Assembly: GCA_022605955.1 (NCBI GenBank)
Contig: JAKCOZ010000103.1
Coordinates: 622,501-686,500, forward strand
Source: Rallus limicola
Taxonomy: Eukaryota; Chordata; Aves; Gruiformes; Rallidae
Direction: 5' to 3'
DNA: 64,000 nt
The position numbers were made by a program, and so were the translations under genes. Positions 21,701 to 34,199 of this stretch are shown here, piece by piece (the first letter of the stretch is position 1; every line of letters starts with the position of its first letter). Under the pieces are notes generated by a model that made no database searches, had not been told where the DNA came from, and saw only the letters and a list, made by a program, of their open reading frames with translations.

Positions 21701-24700
21701 CTCCTTACTATGCCAGGGTTAAAGGCAAATCCGGCAGGTTGGACGGTGATCTGGGTCTGAGTCTCTAATGGCTTGGACACGGGCGGCGTGGGCGCTGCAG
21801 CGGGCTGTGGCAGGATGGGGGGCTGGCCGGGAGTGGCGGCAGGGAAGACGCTGGGGGGCTGGAGTGGAGGCCGGGGCTGGACCGCAGCCTGCAGCGGCTG
21901 GGCAGGTTGCACCGACGCTTGGATAGCTGTGTTCAGTACAGCGGCAGCTGCAGAGCAAAGAGACAGAGAGAGTATGAGCCGGGGGGGAGATAGGGATGCT
22001 GGGGAGACCCCGAGCTCATCACGTGTCCCCCCACCACCCGCTGTCCCTTCCTGAAGGGAACTGAATCCCTTGGAGATTCATCTCCATAGCAAAAGGACCC
22101 CCCAGGTCCCCTGTAACAGGCTGAGCCCCCACAGCAGGACTCATCCTGTCCAGCTGGGGTGCTGGGTCAAACCCAAGCCAGGTGCTGCTGCTAGCACAGA
22201 GGATAAGGGGGGATCCCCTCATCCCCCCTGCCTATGAATCATGCCTGGGACAGGCTCCTTCCCAGGTGGGAGCTCAAAAGGAGAGGATTCCCTCACACAG
22301 GGAAGGGCAGAAACTCTGCTCCTGCTCCCGCAGGTCTCCTGCTGCAAGGGGGGTGTCATACACAGAACCCCAAATCTAACCCAGACCTCACAGCCAGGCT
22401 GCCTTCCTCCTCCCCAGCACAATCCTCATCCCACTTTCCCCTTCTTCCCACACTCCTGGCACCTTTCGTACACAGGGAATCACAACCAAGTCCCCAAATG
22501 AAACGCTGTTTCAGATCCGTCCTTGGAGAGGATGACCCGGGTTTGGCGTAAGCCACAGGGAGGATGAATTTAGGAGGCTGAAAAGCAGGAGAGGCTGGTT
22601 ACCTTGTAAATTGGCTATAGGCGGTTTGAAAATTCCCCCTGAAGGAGAAGCAGCCGTCAATCCGGGAAGGGCAGCGACCGTTGCTGTAGGAAATGTCCAC
22701 ACAGCCAGCCCCTGCTGACCTGCCACTTGACCTGCAATACTGATGGGGATAAGAAGAGGTTGAGTAACTGTCCCTGCTGGAACCATTACTCCTGTCACAA
22801 CTGTTGCTAAGTTTTCCTGAGTCAAGACCTGCAAAAGTAAACAAGATTTAAAAAAGAACAAAAATCAACGCCACTGCAGACAGCATCAGCGGAGCATAAG
22901 TCTTTGTAAAGGGGCACGCGTAGGCCTGGTGGCCGGGCGGCCCAGGGTCCCTCCCATCTCAGAAGCTGGGTTTCCAGCTCCATGGAACCCCCTCTCCGTG
23001 GGGAGACGGGGTGTAGAGGGGGATTCTTCCCCCTTTGCAAACCACCCGACGCATCTCTGGCAGCACCTCGGCGGCGCAAGGCCCTTGGTGAGGGTGCCAA
23101 GCAGAGGGGAACCGCCATGGTTCAGGGCGTACATCCTACACCCTGCGCCATGCGCCGTCGTCTCTGCCCTCAGGGTTTGCCTACAGCAAGCGGACGCCTC
23201 CCCAGGGCTCCCCGAAGTGTCCCCCCTCCCCAGTCCCATCCCTTGCCGCCCCTCCCATTCCGTCCCGCTCTGCAGCTGTGGGGTAGTTACCTGCGGAGCG
23301 GCTTGCACGGCCAGCGGGGCCAATGTGGGTGGCTGCTGGCTCGTGGTGTGGCTGAAGGTGCTGACAGAAGGGACGGTGCTGGGGGATACTCCAGTCGCCG
23401 GTTTGGCTTTGCCTGGGGAAGGGCAGAGGAGGAGGGTTGGAGAGATGCTGCCAGTCGAGTGATAAAAGGATGGGGCTGAGGGCGGGAAGCACCCAAATTA
23501 CAGACTCCCGGGGAGCAAAATCCTTCCCATGGGTGGGTTGGGGGAGCTGCAGCCCCACAGAGCTGGTGTGAACACAAATGTGGGGCAGCCTGGGGAGCAG
23601 CACCCTGAGGTGGGGCCACTGCCCCAGTTATGGGGTGCAGGGGAAGGGTGTTGGGCACCTCTGCAGGATGTTCTAGGGAGGAGGCAAAGCAGGGGGAAGA
23701 GAGAGACTGTGATGACTTTGGGGGATTAAGGGGATGGGAAGTGGTTTGCTGGGCTGCGTGCACCTCTCGTGCCATGGGATCTGGCAGGAAACATTTCCCC
23801 CCCCCAGCTGCCGGCTCCATACTCAGCAGCAGTCAAAGCTGGACCAACCGGGCCGTCCCAGCCAGTGCCCAGTGCAGGGGGTTCCCTGTGGGCCTGAGCT
23901 GCATTCAGGGAATTTCAACCTTCTGCCCAAACTCATTCCGACTCCTGAGTTATGAGGAAGAGGAGCCCTTGCTCCTAATCCATATTTATCGCTTGGAAAA
24001 GATCTACTTGTTTCTCAAGCAACCTCTTGGATTTATTCTGCTCAACTTCTAATAACAGTAACCCTCGAGTAGAAAATCCACTCAATCCTCTTCTATTTTT
24101 GTCAAAAAGAAAAACACCCTTTTCCTGCCTTTTCCTTTGGCAGGGAAAAAAGGGAAGCTTTACCAAATAAATACTTTTCTCAGCTAAGAGCCAGACGTTT
24201 CTTGGGTTTGATTCCATGCCCAGAAATAACAACGGGTCGTCAAGATTTTTAAAAGCCTGGTGTTTTGGGGTTTTTTTCCTTTCCTTTATCAATTTTCCTA
24301 CCAAGGCCCAAGCACAGGTAACACCAGTGCTTCCTGAATTGCCAATTCCGATGGGTCTTGATTAGCCTGTTGCGTTCTTCCTCCTCTCCAGCCCATAGCA
24401 GCAGCACTGGAGCATCGGAGGGAATCTCACCACTTCTTCTTCCGACTGGCCTCAAACGAGCTAAAATCCTGCCTGTTATTGGGGTGGAGTTTTTTTGGTA
24501 AAACCCTCAGGGATCTGTTTGTGTTCTGAATGCAGCCTGGGGGTGACAGCCTGAGAAAAATCTTATTGGTAAATGAAGCCTGAGAGTGGTGGGAGAGGGA
24601 ACAGGATGGGGCACTTGCAGCTGGCTTGGGGATGGAGCTGCAGGAAGATGGGGAATAAAGTGAGATTGCTCCAAAGCTGCTTTTCCCAGAGCCGCGTTCC

Positions 24701-25949
24701 TGTGTGATAAGGAGGATGCACCAGCAGTGAGCTCGGCTCCCCGGAGCAGCCTAGGGTGAGCAGGAGAGGAAACCCAAGTCCCTGCTCTACATGGCTGCAG
24801 GATCACTGAGCAATCCAGCAACGTGTCCCATCGACAAATGCCCTCTCTATGTTAAGCACATTTGGGGGCTGTGCTGGACACGGGATCTTTTTCCTATCGG
24901 AGCAGAACTGGGGTTGCAAACCCCTAACCCAGCTCAACATGGGGCAGCTCCAGAGTAGGGAGTGAGTCTGCCTGTGCTGTCAGGCACAGCTCGTCCTCCC
25001 AGCTCTGACCCAGCGGTGCAGAGCTCAATTCAGACAGGCAGGGATGGACGGAACCCCGGGGAGGGAAGGTGTCTTACCGGCTGCATCCCCGCTGCTCGGG
25101 GTGCTGGGTGGGGCATCCTCTCTGCCCAGGTGGCCACTGTCTTCTGGGGAACCCCGCTCTACCTCCCCTGGTGCCATCTCCAAAGCTTTCTGGTCCTCCT
25201 CGGCCGGGAGCGGGGTGTCCACACCAACCTCCAGCACTCGTATGGTTTCATGGCCAGACATGACAATAACCTGCAACCCCACCAAAACATCGGTCAGCTC
25301 CAGGCACCCGCCTCCAGTGGTGCCCCCAGGGCAGAGCAAAGCAGTTCTGACACATCTTGGGGTAAGACGGAGCAAGAATAGCCCACACTCTCCCTTGGAG
25401 AAGGGATGGGTGGGGGGATCACAGCCCGCCCAGCACCTTACTGCTTTAATTCATCATCAGCTTCGGGGAGCCCATAACCCCAGCTCCATGTGCATCAGCA
25501 GGTGATGCCTTCAGTAAGGAAAACACAGCTCGGCGGCTGTGGCACCCCTGGGGAGAGCCAGGTCTGCGGCACTAGAGCCGACCTACAGCCCCAGGGCTGC
25601 AAGCAGCCAAGCCCCACAGCAAAGATCTCTCCAAACAGCACTCGCAGCCTCCCTGGGCTGCCGGGATGAAGACCCAGCACCTCCTCTCCATCATCAAAAT
25701 AACCCGAGATGGAGCTGAACCTCCACGTGCCTGAGCATGAGGGCAAACAAGGAGCGTGGGGCATACATGAGGTGGGTTTTTCCCCCAACGCAGTGGGGCT
25801 CAGGCTGGTGCTGAAGCCCAACGCCCCCCAGCCTCATCCCTCCCAGTTGCAGGGTGCGAAGGGGAGCAGCAGGATGGAGCTGGCGATGCCCGTACCTGCT
25901 CATTGACCGTCAGCGAAGCCTCCTGGGGTTGCACGGCTTCGGTGTCCAT
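18777..25949 (-). CDS. POU6F1: POU6F1 (Brn-5), POU homeodomain transcription factor
   Basis: Class VI POU transcription factor, mainly neural, nuclear. Ten coding exons on minus: 25896-25949, 25078-25270, 23291-23412, 22603-22828, 21709-21947, 21181-21309, 20811-21029, 20129-20267, 19600-19774, 18777-19122. Total 1842 nt, 613 aa (human long form 611), all junctions in frame. It begins MDTEAVQPQEASLTVNEQ, the first ATG after the 5'-UTR splice acceptor. Residues 80-440 form a long Ala/Pro/Gln/Thr-rich region with repeated hydrophobic words such as NAQGQV and TLPAQNLQVQA, as in activators of this class. The POU-specific domain is about residues 450-526 (FAKNFKIRRLSLGLTQTQVG; SAICRFEKLDITPKS). 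The homeodomain is about 545-604 with recognition helix VRVWFCNRRQ. It ends KLNVFQIP. The POU-specific domain is split by the last intron within the Arg codon of SAICRF. POU6F2 is less likely given the sequence and neighbours. Confidence 0.97.
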
Positions 25950-25986
25950 GGTGTCCCGGTGGGAGAGGGCTCAGATCTTCCACATC
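25950..25986 (-). other. POU6F1: POU6F1 5'-UTR part of the ATG exon
   Basis: On minus, TTTGCAG|GATGTGGAAG gives a splice acceptor just before 25986, so the coding exon starts 37 bases upstream of the ATG. POU6F1 translation therefore begins in a non-first exon. Confidence 0.65.
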
Positions 25987-28382
25987 CTGCAAAGGGGACA
26001 CGAGAGGATCAGCCACTGACCCAGTGAGCATCAAATATATAAGCAGCAGAGCAAGGAAGGGGTTAGCTAGCTAAGAGTTTCTCCCTCTCCTTGCCCCTTG
26101 GGAGATGAGGATGCAATTCCTACAGCCTGCTTCAAAAACCCATAAAAAACCCAGGCAAAGCTCAGGTCAAACTGCCCCTGCTCCCTCTCTGAAACCCAGA
26201 GCAGGTGCCCCAAGTCTCTGCGTGACACTTTGCAGGTCTACCGAGCCCCTGACGCTGACCATGAGGAAGGAGAATCGATTTGTTCTGTACCTCAGGGCAC
26301 CCAACTGAGGAAGATACTTTGTTAAGCTGGTGAAATGAGCCTTTTGTGGAGGGAAGGGGCTCAGCCCACCTGTTGGAAGGCAACTTTTCCCCTCTCACCA
26401 CCCTTCATTAGCTTATTTGGTCACGTACTGTCCCCTTGGTGCCTCGTGGAAGCACAATTGCCTTTATAAGAAACTTATGAATTTTTGATTAGGAACGTCT
26501 CGGGGATGCGTCTATCCAGCCTGCCTGGATGACATTTGGAATGACTCGAGGCGTGTGCAACAGTCTCCTTGTTTGTGTAACTGCCCGGGAGCCCCAGGGC
26601 ATGGCGACGCTGGTGGGTGCAGCTTGGACCTTGGCTCTCCCTTCCTGAGCTGTCCCAAAATGCCAGGCAGTGCCTGCTCCCCTCCCAGCTCTGTGCCAAC
26701 TCACTCTGTCCTGCCCTGATCCTGTCTCTGCCCCACGAGGGACGCTGGCACAAGCTCTGCAAAGCCACGGGTGTTAAACAGGAGGCAGGGAGCTCAGGCA
26801 CAGCCTCCCTGGGCTCACAACTCATCTGAAAGGGAATTTCAGGCCCAAACTCGTATCAGCACATCTCATCCATCGTATTTTATTTCTGCTGGGGAATCTG
26901 GCACAGTGCTGGCATCCCCTGCTGCTCTACTCCGTTGTGATACATCAGCCCATCACATCAGCCCAGGTGGCACTTCCAGGAGCCAGGAAACATCCCCCAG
27001 CACCGTCTTAGGAGCCCTTTATTGTTCCTCCGCATCTCAGAAGCCACCAGACTCCTGCTGAGGCCACCAAGCGTATCCTGAGACAGTGCTGGCATTTGTA
27101 CGCAATTAGTAAACACAGTTACTCGGATCCTGTTGATCCAAAGGGGCCTAAATTGAATTAAGAGACAAATTCTCATTCGAAACTCAACGGGGGCTGAGCA
27201 TCCCATTCCCTGAGGCCGGCTCCTCTACGCACCACGCGTTAGTTATTATCTGCAATGAAGTGACGCTCAGGGTCCCAGCAGAGACGGGGTGATTTCCTTC
27301 ACCCACCACTCGCCCCCTTCCTTGGCCCCACCAGGCTGAACCCCAAAACTCAGGTGAGACCCAGAACCAGCCCGCTCACCAGATCCAGAAAGGACTGTGA
27401 GAGCAGCTGGTGACTGATCTTCGATAGCTGCTGTGAATTTTTAAACCCGGCCTTAGCTTCCAAGCAGACAAACACCTTGGGATGCCGGTGCACAGTTTAA
27501 TTAACAATTTATTCTAGTGCAACAGAGAATGGAGCAAGGGATGAGCGAGTGGCTTACGCAGGCAGCTGGCGTGATTAAAAGTTAATGAGCTCTCCAGCAA
27601 ACGGTGAAGAAGCCAGAGCGAGGGCTGCCTGTGCTGCCTGCAAGGGGCAGGAGACCCAGCAAAGCAAAGGTGTGAAGTGTCCGGCTGGAAGGAGGGCGAG
27701 TGGGGAAGGACGAGGCTCCAGAGGAGATTTATGAACTTCTCTGGAGAGTAGCTAGCAATAGGAGGGGGGTGGGGTGTGTGACACGAGGGAGGGGGGCTCT
27801 GCCCCCATGTCCTGCTGAAGTCACCCCACAAGGTGGGATCCACTCGTTCCCAGATGCTGCTACTTCTAGGTTCATCCTCCCCCTGCATCCCTGAGCTGGA
27901 CGGACCCTGGCACAAGCAGAGCAGCTCCTGGGGCTTTGCTAATGAGGAGCAACGCACCCCCCATACCTCCCATGGCATCTTGGGGCAGCTTTTTCCTACC
28001 CCAGAGCCCAGAAGTGGTGGGAAAGCTCCCCTGCTCTCTTCCCATTGTCGTCCTGCCCCAGGGATCCCCCTCAATTCCTGTCATATAGAGGTCTTCATTA
28101 GAGCACGTAGCTGAGCCCAAATTGGGAGGCAAGGCACAGTGCCGGCAGTCAGAGGGGAAGGGATGGCCAAGGGTTGTTCAGTCTGCAGGGAGCCCCTTCC
28201 TGCCCAGCTGGGGCACCCAGCACCCCAAACCCCCCTGGAGCCACCGGAGAGCAGAGCCTGGGGTGGATGGGGAGCACTGGGTCACTGCGTTGGGACTGTG
28301 CAGCTGAAATCCCATGGGATCATGAAGGCTGCGGCCATCTCCAGGGTGGTGTGGGTGATGTGGCAGCCCCATACTCACTCAC

Positions 28383-28467
28383 GGTTTGCTCTGGGGTGGA
28401 AGGATGCTCCTGGCAGGAGATGGGGCTGATTCCTGTGTCCTGCTCCTTGGGACCCTCCGGCTTTAGC
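28383..28467 (-). other. POU6F1: Candidate non-coding POU6F1 exon
   Basis: A segment with acceptor CCCTGCAG|GCTAAAGCC on the right and donor CAAACC|GTGAGTGAGT on the left, without a usable start codon in the POU6F1 frame. It lies in the long 5' intron between the CpG-island first exon and the coding exon at 25.9 kb. Splice signals are good, but I have no transcript evidence. Confidence 0.4.
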
Positions 28468-28880
28468 CTGCAGGGAAAGGAAAACCAGATCTGTCTCAGT
28501 GCCAAGCTCTGCCCACTCCCACTCTCTAAAAGCAATGAGGAGCAACAGGATCCCTGTATGGTGAGAGGGAACTACTCAAAAAGCATCATCCCCATCCTCA
28601 CAACTCCCCTTACTGCTCCTCACTGCCGTCCCTACGGCCCGTGGTTCCCAGAAGTTAACGTACATGTTGGCTTCTCTCAGAGCACGTCAACGTAAGGAGC
28701 ACCCAACACCACTGCAATCACCCAACCTCGCCCAGGTGAAGTCAAAGAGCCTCTCTCAGAGCTACAGATGTATTCCAGCACAGCTGGAGCGGCGAAAGGT
28801 CAGAGAGGACAATGATATCCCCCTGCTCCGACTCCTGCATTTATCTTGTGAGCTGTGGAGCTGTTCAGGCCTGCCCCACA

Positions 28881-28910
28881 CGTGTGTGTGTGTGTGTGGG
28901 GGGGGGGGGG
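28881..28910. repeat. (TG)n microsatellite followed by a G run
   Basis: Eight to nine TG units run directly into a homopolymer of about thirteen G. It lies in the POU6F1 5' intron, and its length is likely polymorphic. Confidence 0.9.
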
Positions 28911-28979
28911 AAGACTCAAATAACACAGAGAGAAGACAGAGATTTCTCTTTCTTTTTCCTCAGTGCCGTGCAAAGAGAC

Positions 28980-29600
28980 CAATTAGTGCGCTCGAGGATT
29001 AAACAGACATTTCATAATGTCAGGCTCGATGCAGGTTGGCGGCGTGCTTCGGATTTCGGAGCGGGCTGCTTCCCCTGCAGCAGACGGTCGGCAGGTCGGC
29101 AGTACCATTTCATTTCTTTCATTCTGCTTCTTCCCCCCCCCTCCCCAACCTTTTTTCTTCTTCTTCTTCTTTTTTTTTGCAATTAATGGGACAAATAATT
29201 TGTCCAGATGGTGGTGTTAAGTGCACGCAGCAAGGAGACAGCCATTTCGCAACAGATGGCAGCAAGGAAATGAAATGCACAAAATAATAATAGTAATATT
29301 AAATAAAATATATATATGTATAAAAAAAAATAAAAAGGGGAAGGGGGGAAGGGAAGGATAATTTAAGATGCTCCGAGTCTCACTGTGAATATAATTGCCG
29401 TGTTAATTACGAGTGGTGGTGAGTCAGAGATGGAGCCACTTGGATCCCCAGTGGGTGGAAATCCGAGTCTGAACAAACTTGCTGCAGGTGAGAAGCCTGA
29501 AGAGGTCAATTAAACCTGCTCCGAGCAGAAGACGATTTGGACGTGGCTACAACTCGTTAATTACTCGCTGTCGTTATGCTGGATTAATTCCTGTGGATGG
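28980..29600. promoter_or_regulatory. Candidate intronic enhancer block in the POU6F1 5' intron
   Basis: An AT-richer island within GC-rich intron. It contains two E-boxes of type CAGATGG (CCAGATGGTGG at about 29203 and AACAGATGGCAG at about 29250), a paired GTTAATTAC motif (about 29401 and 29554), CCAATTAG, TCAATTAAAC and GGATTAATTCC. This density of bHLH and homeodomain words resembles vertebrate conserved non-coding elements. Function and conservation are inferred. The rest of the intron (25987-28382 and 29600-31850) shows nothing I can name. Confidence 0.35.
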
Positions 29601-31859
29601 ACACTCGGATCCCAGGCTGAGGAACGTGACGGTGCTGTGAGCAGACCCAGCTCGGCGCAGACAAGCCCTAAAGACAGCAAGGGGGGGGTGACAGGCTTGC
29701 ACCCCGATGCCAAGCAGAGACAGGGACAGGTCGTGGCCCCGCTCCCTGGAAACGAAGCACAGCCCCAAGCGTCCCTCAGCGCGGCCTCACCACGTCCAGA
29801 GAAGAAAGATCCGGGCTGGAAACATGGGAATTATTTTTCAGAGCAAATTTCCAGGTACCACAGACCCAAGCGCATCTGAGCACTCAGCAAGGGTTTGTTT
29901 TTTTCCTCTGTTTCTCTCTTAAAACACCTTTTTACTCTTCTACACTTCATCACTTTAAGACTTTACTGAGTTTACCAGTGGGGAAACTGAGGCAGCAGAC
30001 GAGATGCGATGCGCTGCCACCAGATGACCTCAAAACCACACAGACACATGTGTTCCAAGTGAGCATCCCTGCTCCTGATCTCATCCTTTACAAGCCAGGA
30101 GGAAAAAGAAACCCCAACATTTTCTTTGGGCAGGAAAGGAGCTGAAGCAGCCAGCCCCAACCTCCAAACCAAAACCTTTCCACTAAGCAGCAGAACAATG
30201 TAAATCTCATTTCTACCCATTTCCCCCCTCCCCAGTGTGGTACCATGGTAGAGCTCTGGATCCAGGCATGGGAGCAGAGCTTTACTGAGCCTGGCTTTAC
30301 AGTCAGCTGCAAAATCCGTCAGGGAAAGCTGCTGAAATCCATACCAGACAGCAAAATCTTTCTGAAGACAGAGAGTTGGGGATTTTTTTTTTTGGCTGTG
30401 AGGCTTTTGGAGGAGATATGGCAACTCCCCAGTGTTCCTCATCCAGGGTGTTGAGTCAACTTCATCTCTGGAAAACCCCGTTCTGGGGCTGGGGCAGCTG
30501 AATCCTGAAGGAGAGTCTGAGAAAACTCATCTCCTGGGAAAACTCATCTTCTGATTCCAATAAAAAGGTGCAGCCAGGGCCAATCATGAAGTTTCTCAAG
30601 CAAACTGAGGGGCTACGTAGAGCCCAGACGCGTGGCCACAGGGAGCCTGCCGAGGCAGAAGCCAGCTTGGGAATTTGCATCGTGAGGAAAATAGAGCTCC
30701 TGACATGTAGCAGGCACTTCCCAGCCCGGATTCTCTCACCCAAGAGCTGCAAAGGGCACAGGGGCGGGAGATGGGGAGGTTGGTTGGCATCGATTTGGTC
30801 CCAGAACTCCCAGGAATGAGCTCCGATGCGAGCGTGGCTCCCAAGGAGAAATCAGGGTGATTAGAGGGGAGAGGAACTACCTGGTGGAGGGTCCCCAAAC
30901 CTACTTGGATAAAGGGGGGAAAATCCAAACCCAGCTGACCAGACTTCCCTGTCACTTTGGTGGTTTAACTCCATCATTCCCAAAATCCTCTTTGCACCAT
31001 TGAAAAGAAACATTCTGCCTCACAACCACAGTGTGATGTTACCGTTTTCAGTGACTATTGCCCTAAAACACCCGCATTCTCTGCTGGAAGGAGGCCAGGC
31101 ACCAATGGGAAGACACACAGTCCCGGTGTGCTGCATCCCGCTCTGCTCCCACCAGGCTGGGATCTCTTGGTTTTTGCTTTGCTTCCTATTTTCACAGGGT
31201 TTTTGAGTAGCAAAGGCCTGATCCAGAAAAAAAAAAAAGCCTCCTGCCCATGTTGAGGATGATGGGGCTTCCTTGCTGCTTCTCTGCTTGTTTGCAAAGC
31301 AAATCCCATCCTGCTCATCCCACTGGCCTGTGCGGTGCCAGCACCGGGAGCAGCCAGATCAGCTTACGGTGACTTCCCAGGAATCTGCTCCTTCCTCCAG
31401 AGAGACAGGGAAAGTATTTTTATTCCTGCTCCAGGAGGAGATGGGATTAAATTCACCTCCCAAGGTCACTCCAGAGGAACGTGGCAAAACCAGGCACAGA
31501 GTTGGGATCTGCCAGGCCGGTGTGCTCGGAGCTCCCCATCTGTCTCCCCCGAAACAGTGCTTGGAGCATCAATCACTTGGTACCGACGACGCCCCGGGAA
31601 CAGAAGTCACCTCGAAGGCATGGGACATCATCACAGGCAGTTTGGGGGGGCACAGGACCCCCCCACTGAGCCTACACACCCATGAGATACAACCTGGAGG
31701 GCAATGCTCTGCCCCTCATTGTCCCTTCAGGGGTTCTAAAGGGGGGTTCAGTGGCTGAAGACCAAGCCTGGCCCTGTGGTGGCCACAGCGGCAGGGGAGG
31801 GATCTCAGGTGGGGGGACAGCCTCTCTCTGCCCCCAAAAATGGGGAAGGAGTGAACACA

Positions 31860-32820
31860 GTCCCCCCCCATCACATTTATCACCCCTTCCCAGATAGTCG
31901 GGATCTGCTGCACCCCAAACAGTCCCCTCCCCACCCCCTTGCTGTCCAACCTCTGCCAACCAGGGCTCTGCAGCACCCAGGGAAAGTTCCCCCCCACCTC
32001 CCCAACATGCAAACCAAGGGGTCCACAGCCCCCCAAACTCTCACAGCACCCTATTTCCTGCCCCACACTGCACCAGAGCACCCCAAAATGCCATTGTACC
32101 CTCCCAGCCCTACTCTCCACCCCCCCTCAAACTGTAGCAGCCTCAACCCGCCCCCCCGGGACTCTGCCCACCCCCCCTCCCCCAGAGCACCTGGGTACCC
32201 AAATTCCTGCCTGGCACCTGCACGCCGAGGGCAGGGCCACTCCTCATCTCCCTCCCGGGGGTCCCTTTGCCCTCCCCTGGCAGGACCCCAATACCGTCCT
32301 CCTGCCCGTCTCCGCCCCCCCCCCCCCAAGCACTCTTCACCTCCAGCCGTTTCTCCTCTTCTGCACCCCAAAACTCATCTCCCACAGTCCCAAATTTCTC
32401 CTCCCCCTGCATCGAGGCAGTCACCCCCCTTTCCCTGCCCCAGCACTCGTAGCCCCCCTTTCCCTGGACACCCCCAGCTCCGGGGTACCCCGGGACCCCC
32501 ACCTAGCCGTGGTCTCCCCTGGCACCCCCTAATCCTATCCCCCCCCCCCCTCCCCATTCCGCTGCCCCCATCCACATCCCCACTGTCTGTATGTCCCCTA
32601 TCCCCCCGACACACTTCTCCCCAATTTATCACCTCCCCAACCACACCGCCCCCCACCCCCTCCGACCTTCCTCCCCCCCCCCTCCCCAAAATCCAGCCAT
32701 CGTTCCCCAAAATCTTCCCCCCCCCACCTTCCCACCCCCCCCAGCTCCAGCGCTGCACCCCACTCTCCGTTTCTCCGCGCCGGTTTCTTTCCCCCCCCCC
32801 CCCTCCCCATCGCTCTTTAT
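31860..32820. repeat. Low-complexity C-rich tract in POU6F1 intron 1
   Basis: Nearly one kilobase dominated by C runs separated by short A/T words (CCCCAAAATC, CCCCACC), giving a long Pro-rich open frame on plus and Gly-rich frames on minus. These are compositional artefacts. The transcribed (minus) strand of POU6F1 is G-rich here, directly downstream of the first exon. Confidence 0.7.
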
Positions 32821-33320
32821 CATAAATATATAAATTATGCTAATTACAACATTGCATATTCACCGCGGCGGGGCCCGCCGCCCCCCGCCCGGCCCCGGCC
32901 CCGCTCCGGCCCCGCACTCACCGCGCTGCCGGGGCTGGGCGCTCGCCGCGGCGGGGACCGGGGACGGGGAGGAAGGAAGGAGGGGGGGGGGGGGGGGGCT
33001 CCGCGCCGCTCCGCGCTGCTCCGCGCCTTCCCTTCTGCCGGGGAATAATTAAAAATTCATCTCACAGCGCGGCGGCGGCGGCACAAAGGGGCGGGAGGCG
33101 GCGGGGGGGGGGGGGGGGGGGGATGGAAGGAAGGCGGGGGAGCGGCCCCGGGACCCCCCGGCCCCGCGCCCTTGGAGGGGGAGGTGGTTTTTAAGGGGTG
33201 CGTGGAGAGGATGGGGTACGGGGTAGGTTTGTGCGGCGGGGCGGGGGGGTTGTTTCCCTCCTCCGGGGGGGGATTTTTTAGCTGCTGCGTCATGAACATA
33301 ATTTATGCGCAGGCCTTTGC
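32815..33320 (-). promoter_or_regulatory. POU6F1: POU6F1 CpG-island promoter and non-coding first exon
   Basis: A minus-strand donor GCGCG|GTGAGTGCGGGG falls after base 32922, in a CpG-dense block, marking a non-coding first exon that extends upstream to an undetermined start (about 33.0-33.1 kb). The block holds two G homopolymers, 32982-32998 and 33103-33122, which are C runs in the sense strand. Two matches to the Brn-5 consensus as I recall it (GCATAAWTTAT) flank the exon: 32830-32840 in the intron and 33298-33308 upstream, both oriented with transcription. Confidence 0.65.
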
Positions 33321-33359
33321 CGCATCCGCGGGGCTGCCGCGCTGCCCGCCGCCGCCGGG

Positions 33360-34195
33360 GGCGCACGGGGACCCCCCCCCACTGACCTCCCCCCGAGGGA
33401 CAGACCCCAGCCCCGAGACACCCAGGCGCCGGACACCCCAGTTCCTAAGACACACACCCTCCCTCCCAACCCCCCCCCCCAAAACAGAGACAGCCCCCTC
33501 GACCCCAGAGCCTGAGCCCCCAGTCCCCCAAACCAGAGACCAGCTGCATGACCCCCAATCCACAGCCCTCACCAGACTGAAGAGTCAGAGCACACAGACT
33601 CCAGAGCCCCCTGCAAGCCCTGAGACCCCTAAAGTTAGACTCCTACAGCTTGAGACTCCCCCAAACCAGACACATCCCCCTTATCCACCCTCCAACTCAG
33701 CGTACCCCAAATCTCAAAGTCCCCTGAACAAGCACCCCAAGCCTGGAGATGCCCTAGACTCCCTTCTGTCCAGACACCCACGCCTCCCATAACAGAAGTA
33801 CCCCTGAAGCCTTGAGACTTGCCAACCTAGACCCTCCCCAAGCCCAGAGCCCCCTCCCCAAACCTAGAACTTCCTCAAACTCAGAGCTAACCCTTTGCTA
33901 ACCCTCAATCCCACACCCAATACCCAGAAACTCCCCAAAGCCAAATACTGGACCCCAAATTGCTGTACTCTTCTTAAAGCCAGAGCCTTCAAGTCCCAGG
34001 ACATCTCCAAGGCTCAGATCCCCCAAAACCCACAGCCTCCCACCCCCAACTTCTCCAGACCCTCAAACCCTAGCCCAGTTAAACCCTCCACCCTCCCAAA
34101 ACCCAAAGCCACCCCCTCAAGTCCATTGCAGGGAATAACCCTCCAACTTTGGGGGTCACCCTTTGCTAACCCCAAGCAGCCCTATCCCTGATGTG
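33360..34195. repeat. Degenerate C-rich minisatellite upstream of POU6F1
   Basis: Imperfect repetition of a roughly 20-25 base unit made of CCCCAAACC, CAGAGCCCCC and CTTGAGACCCC words. Copies are strongly diverged. No gene is seen; the plus-strand open frames are Pro-rich repeat products. Confidence 0.55.
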
Positions 34196-34199
34196 CTGG

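Noticed and set aside
31776..32825. 349-aa proline-rich plus-strand open frame
   Set aside because: It is a translation of the C-rich low-complexity tract in POU6F1 intron 1; adjacent frames are equally open.
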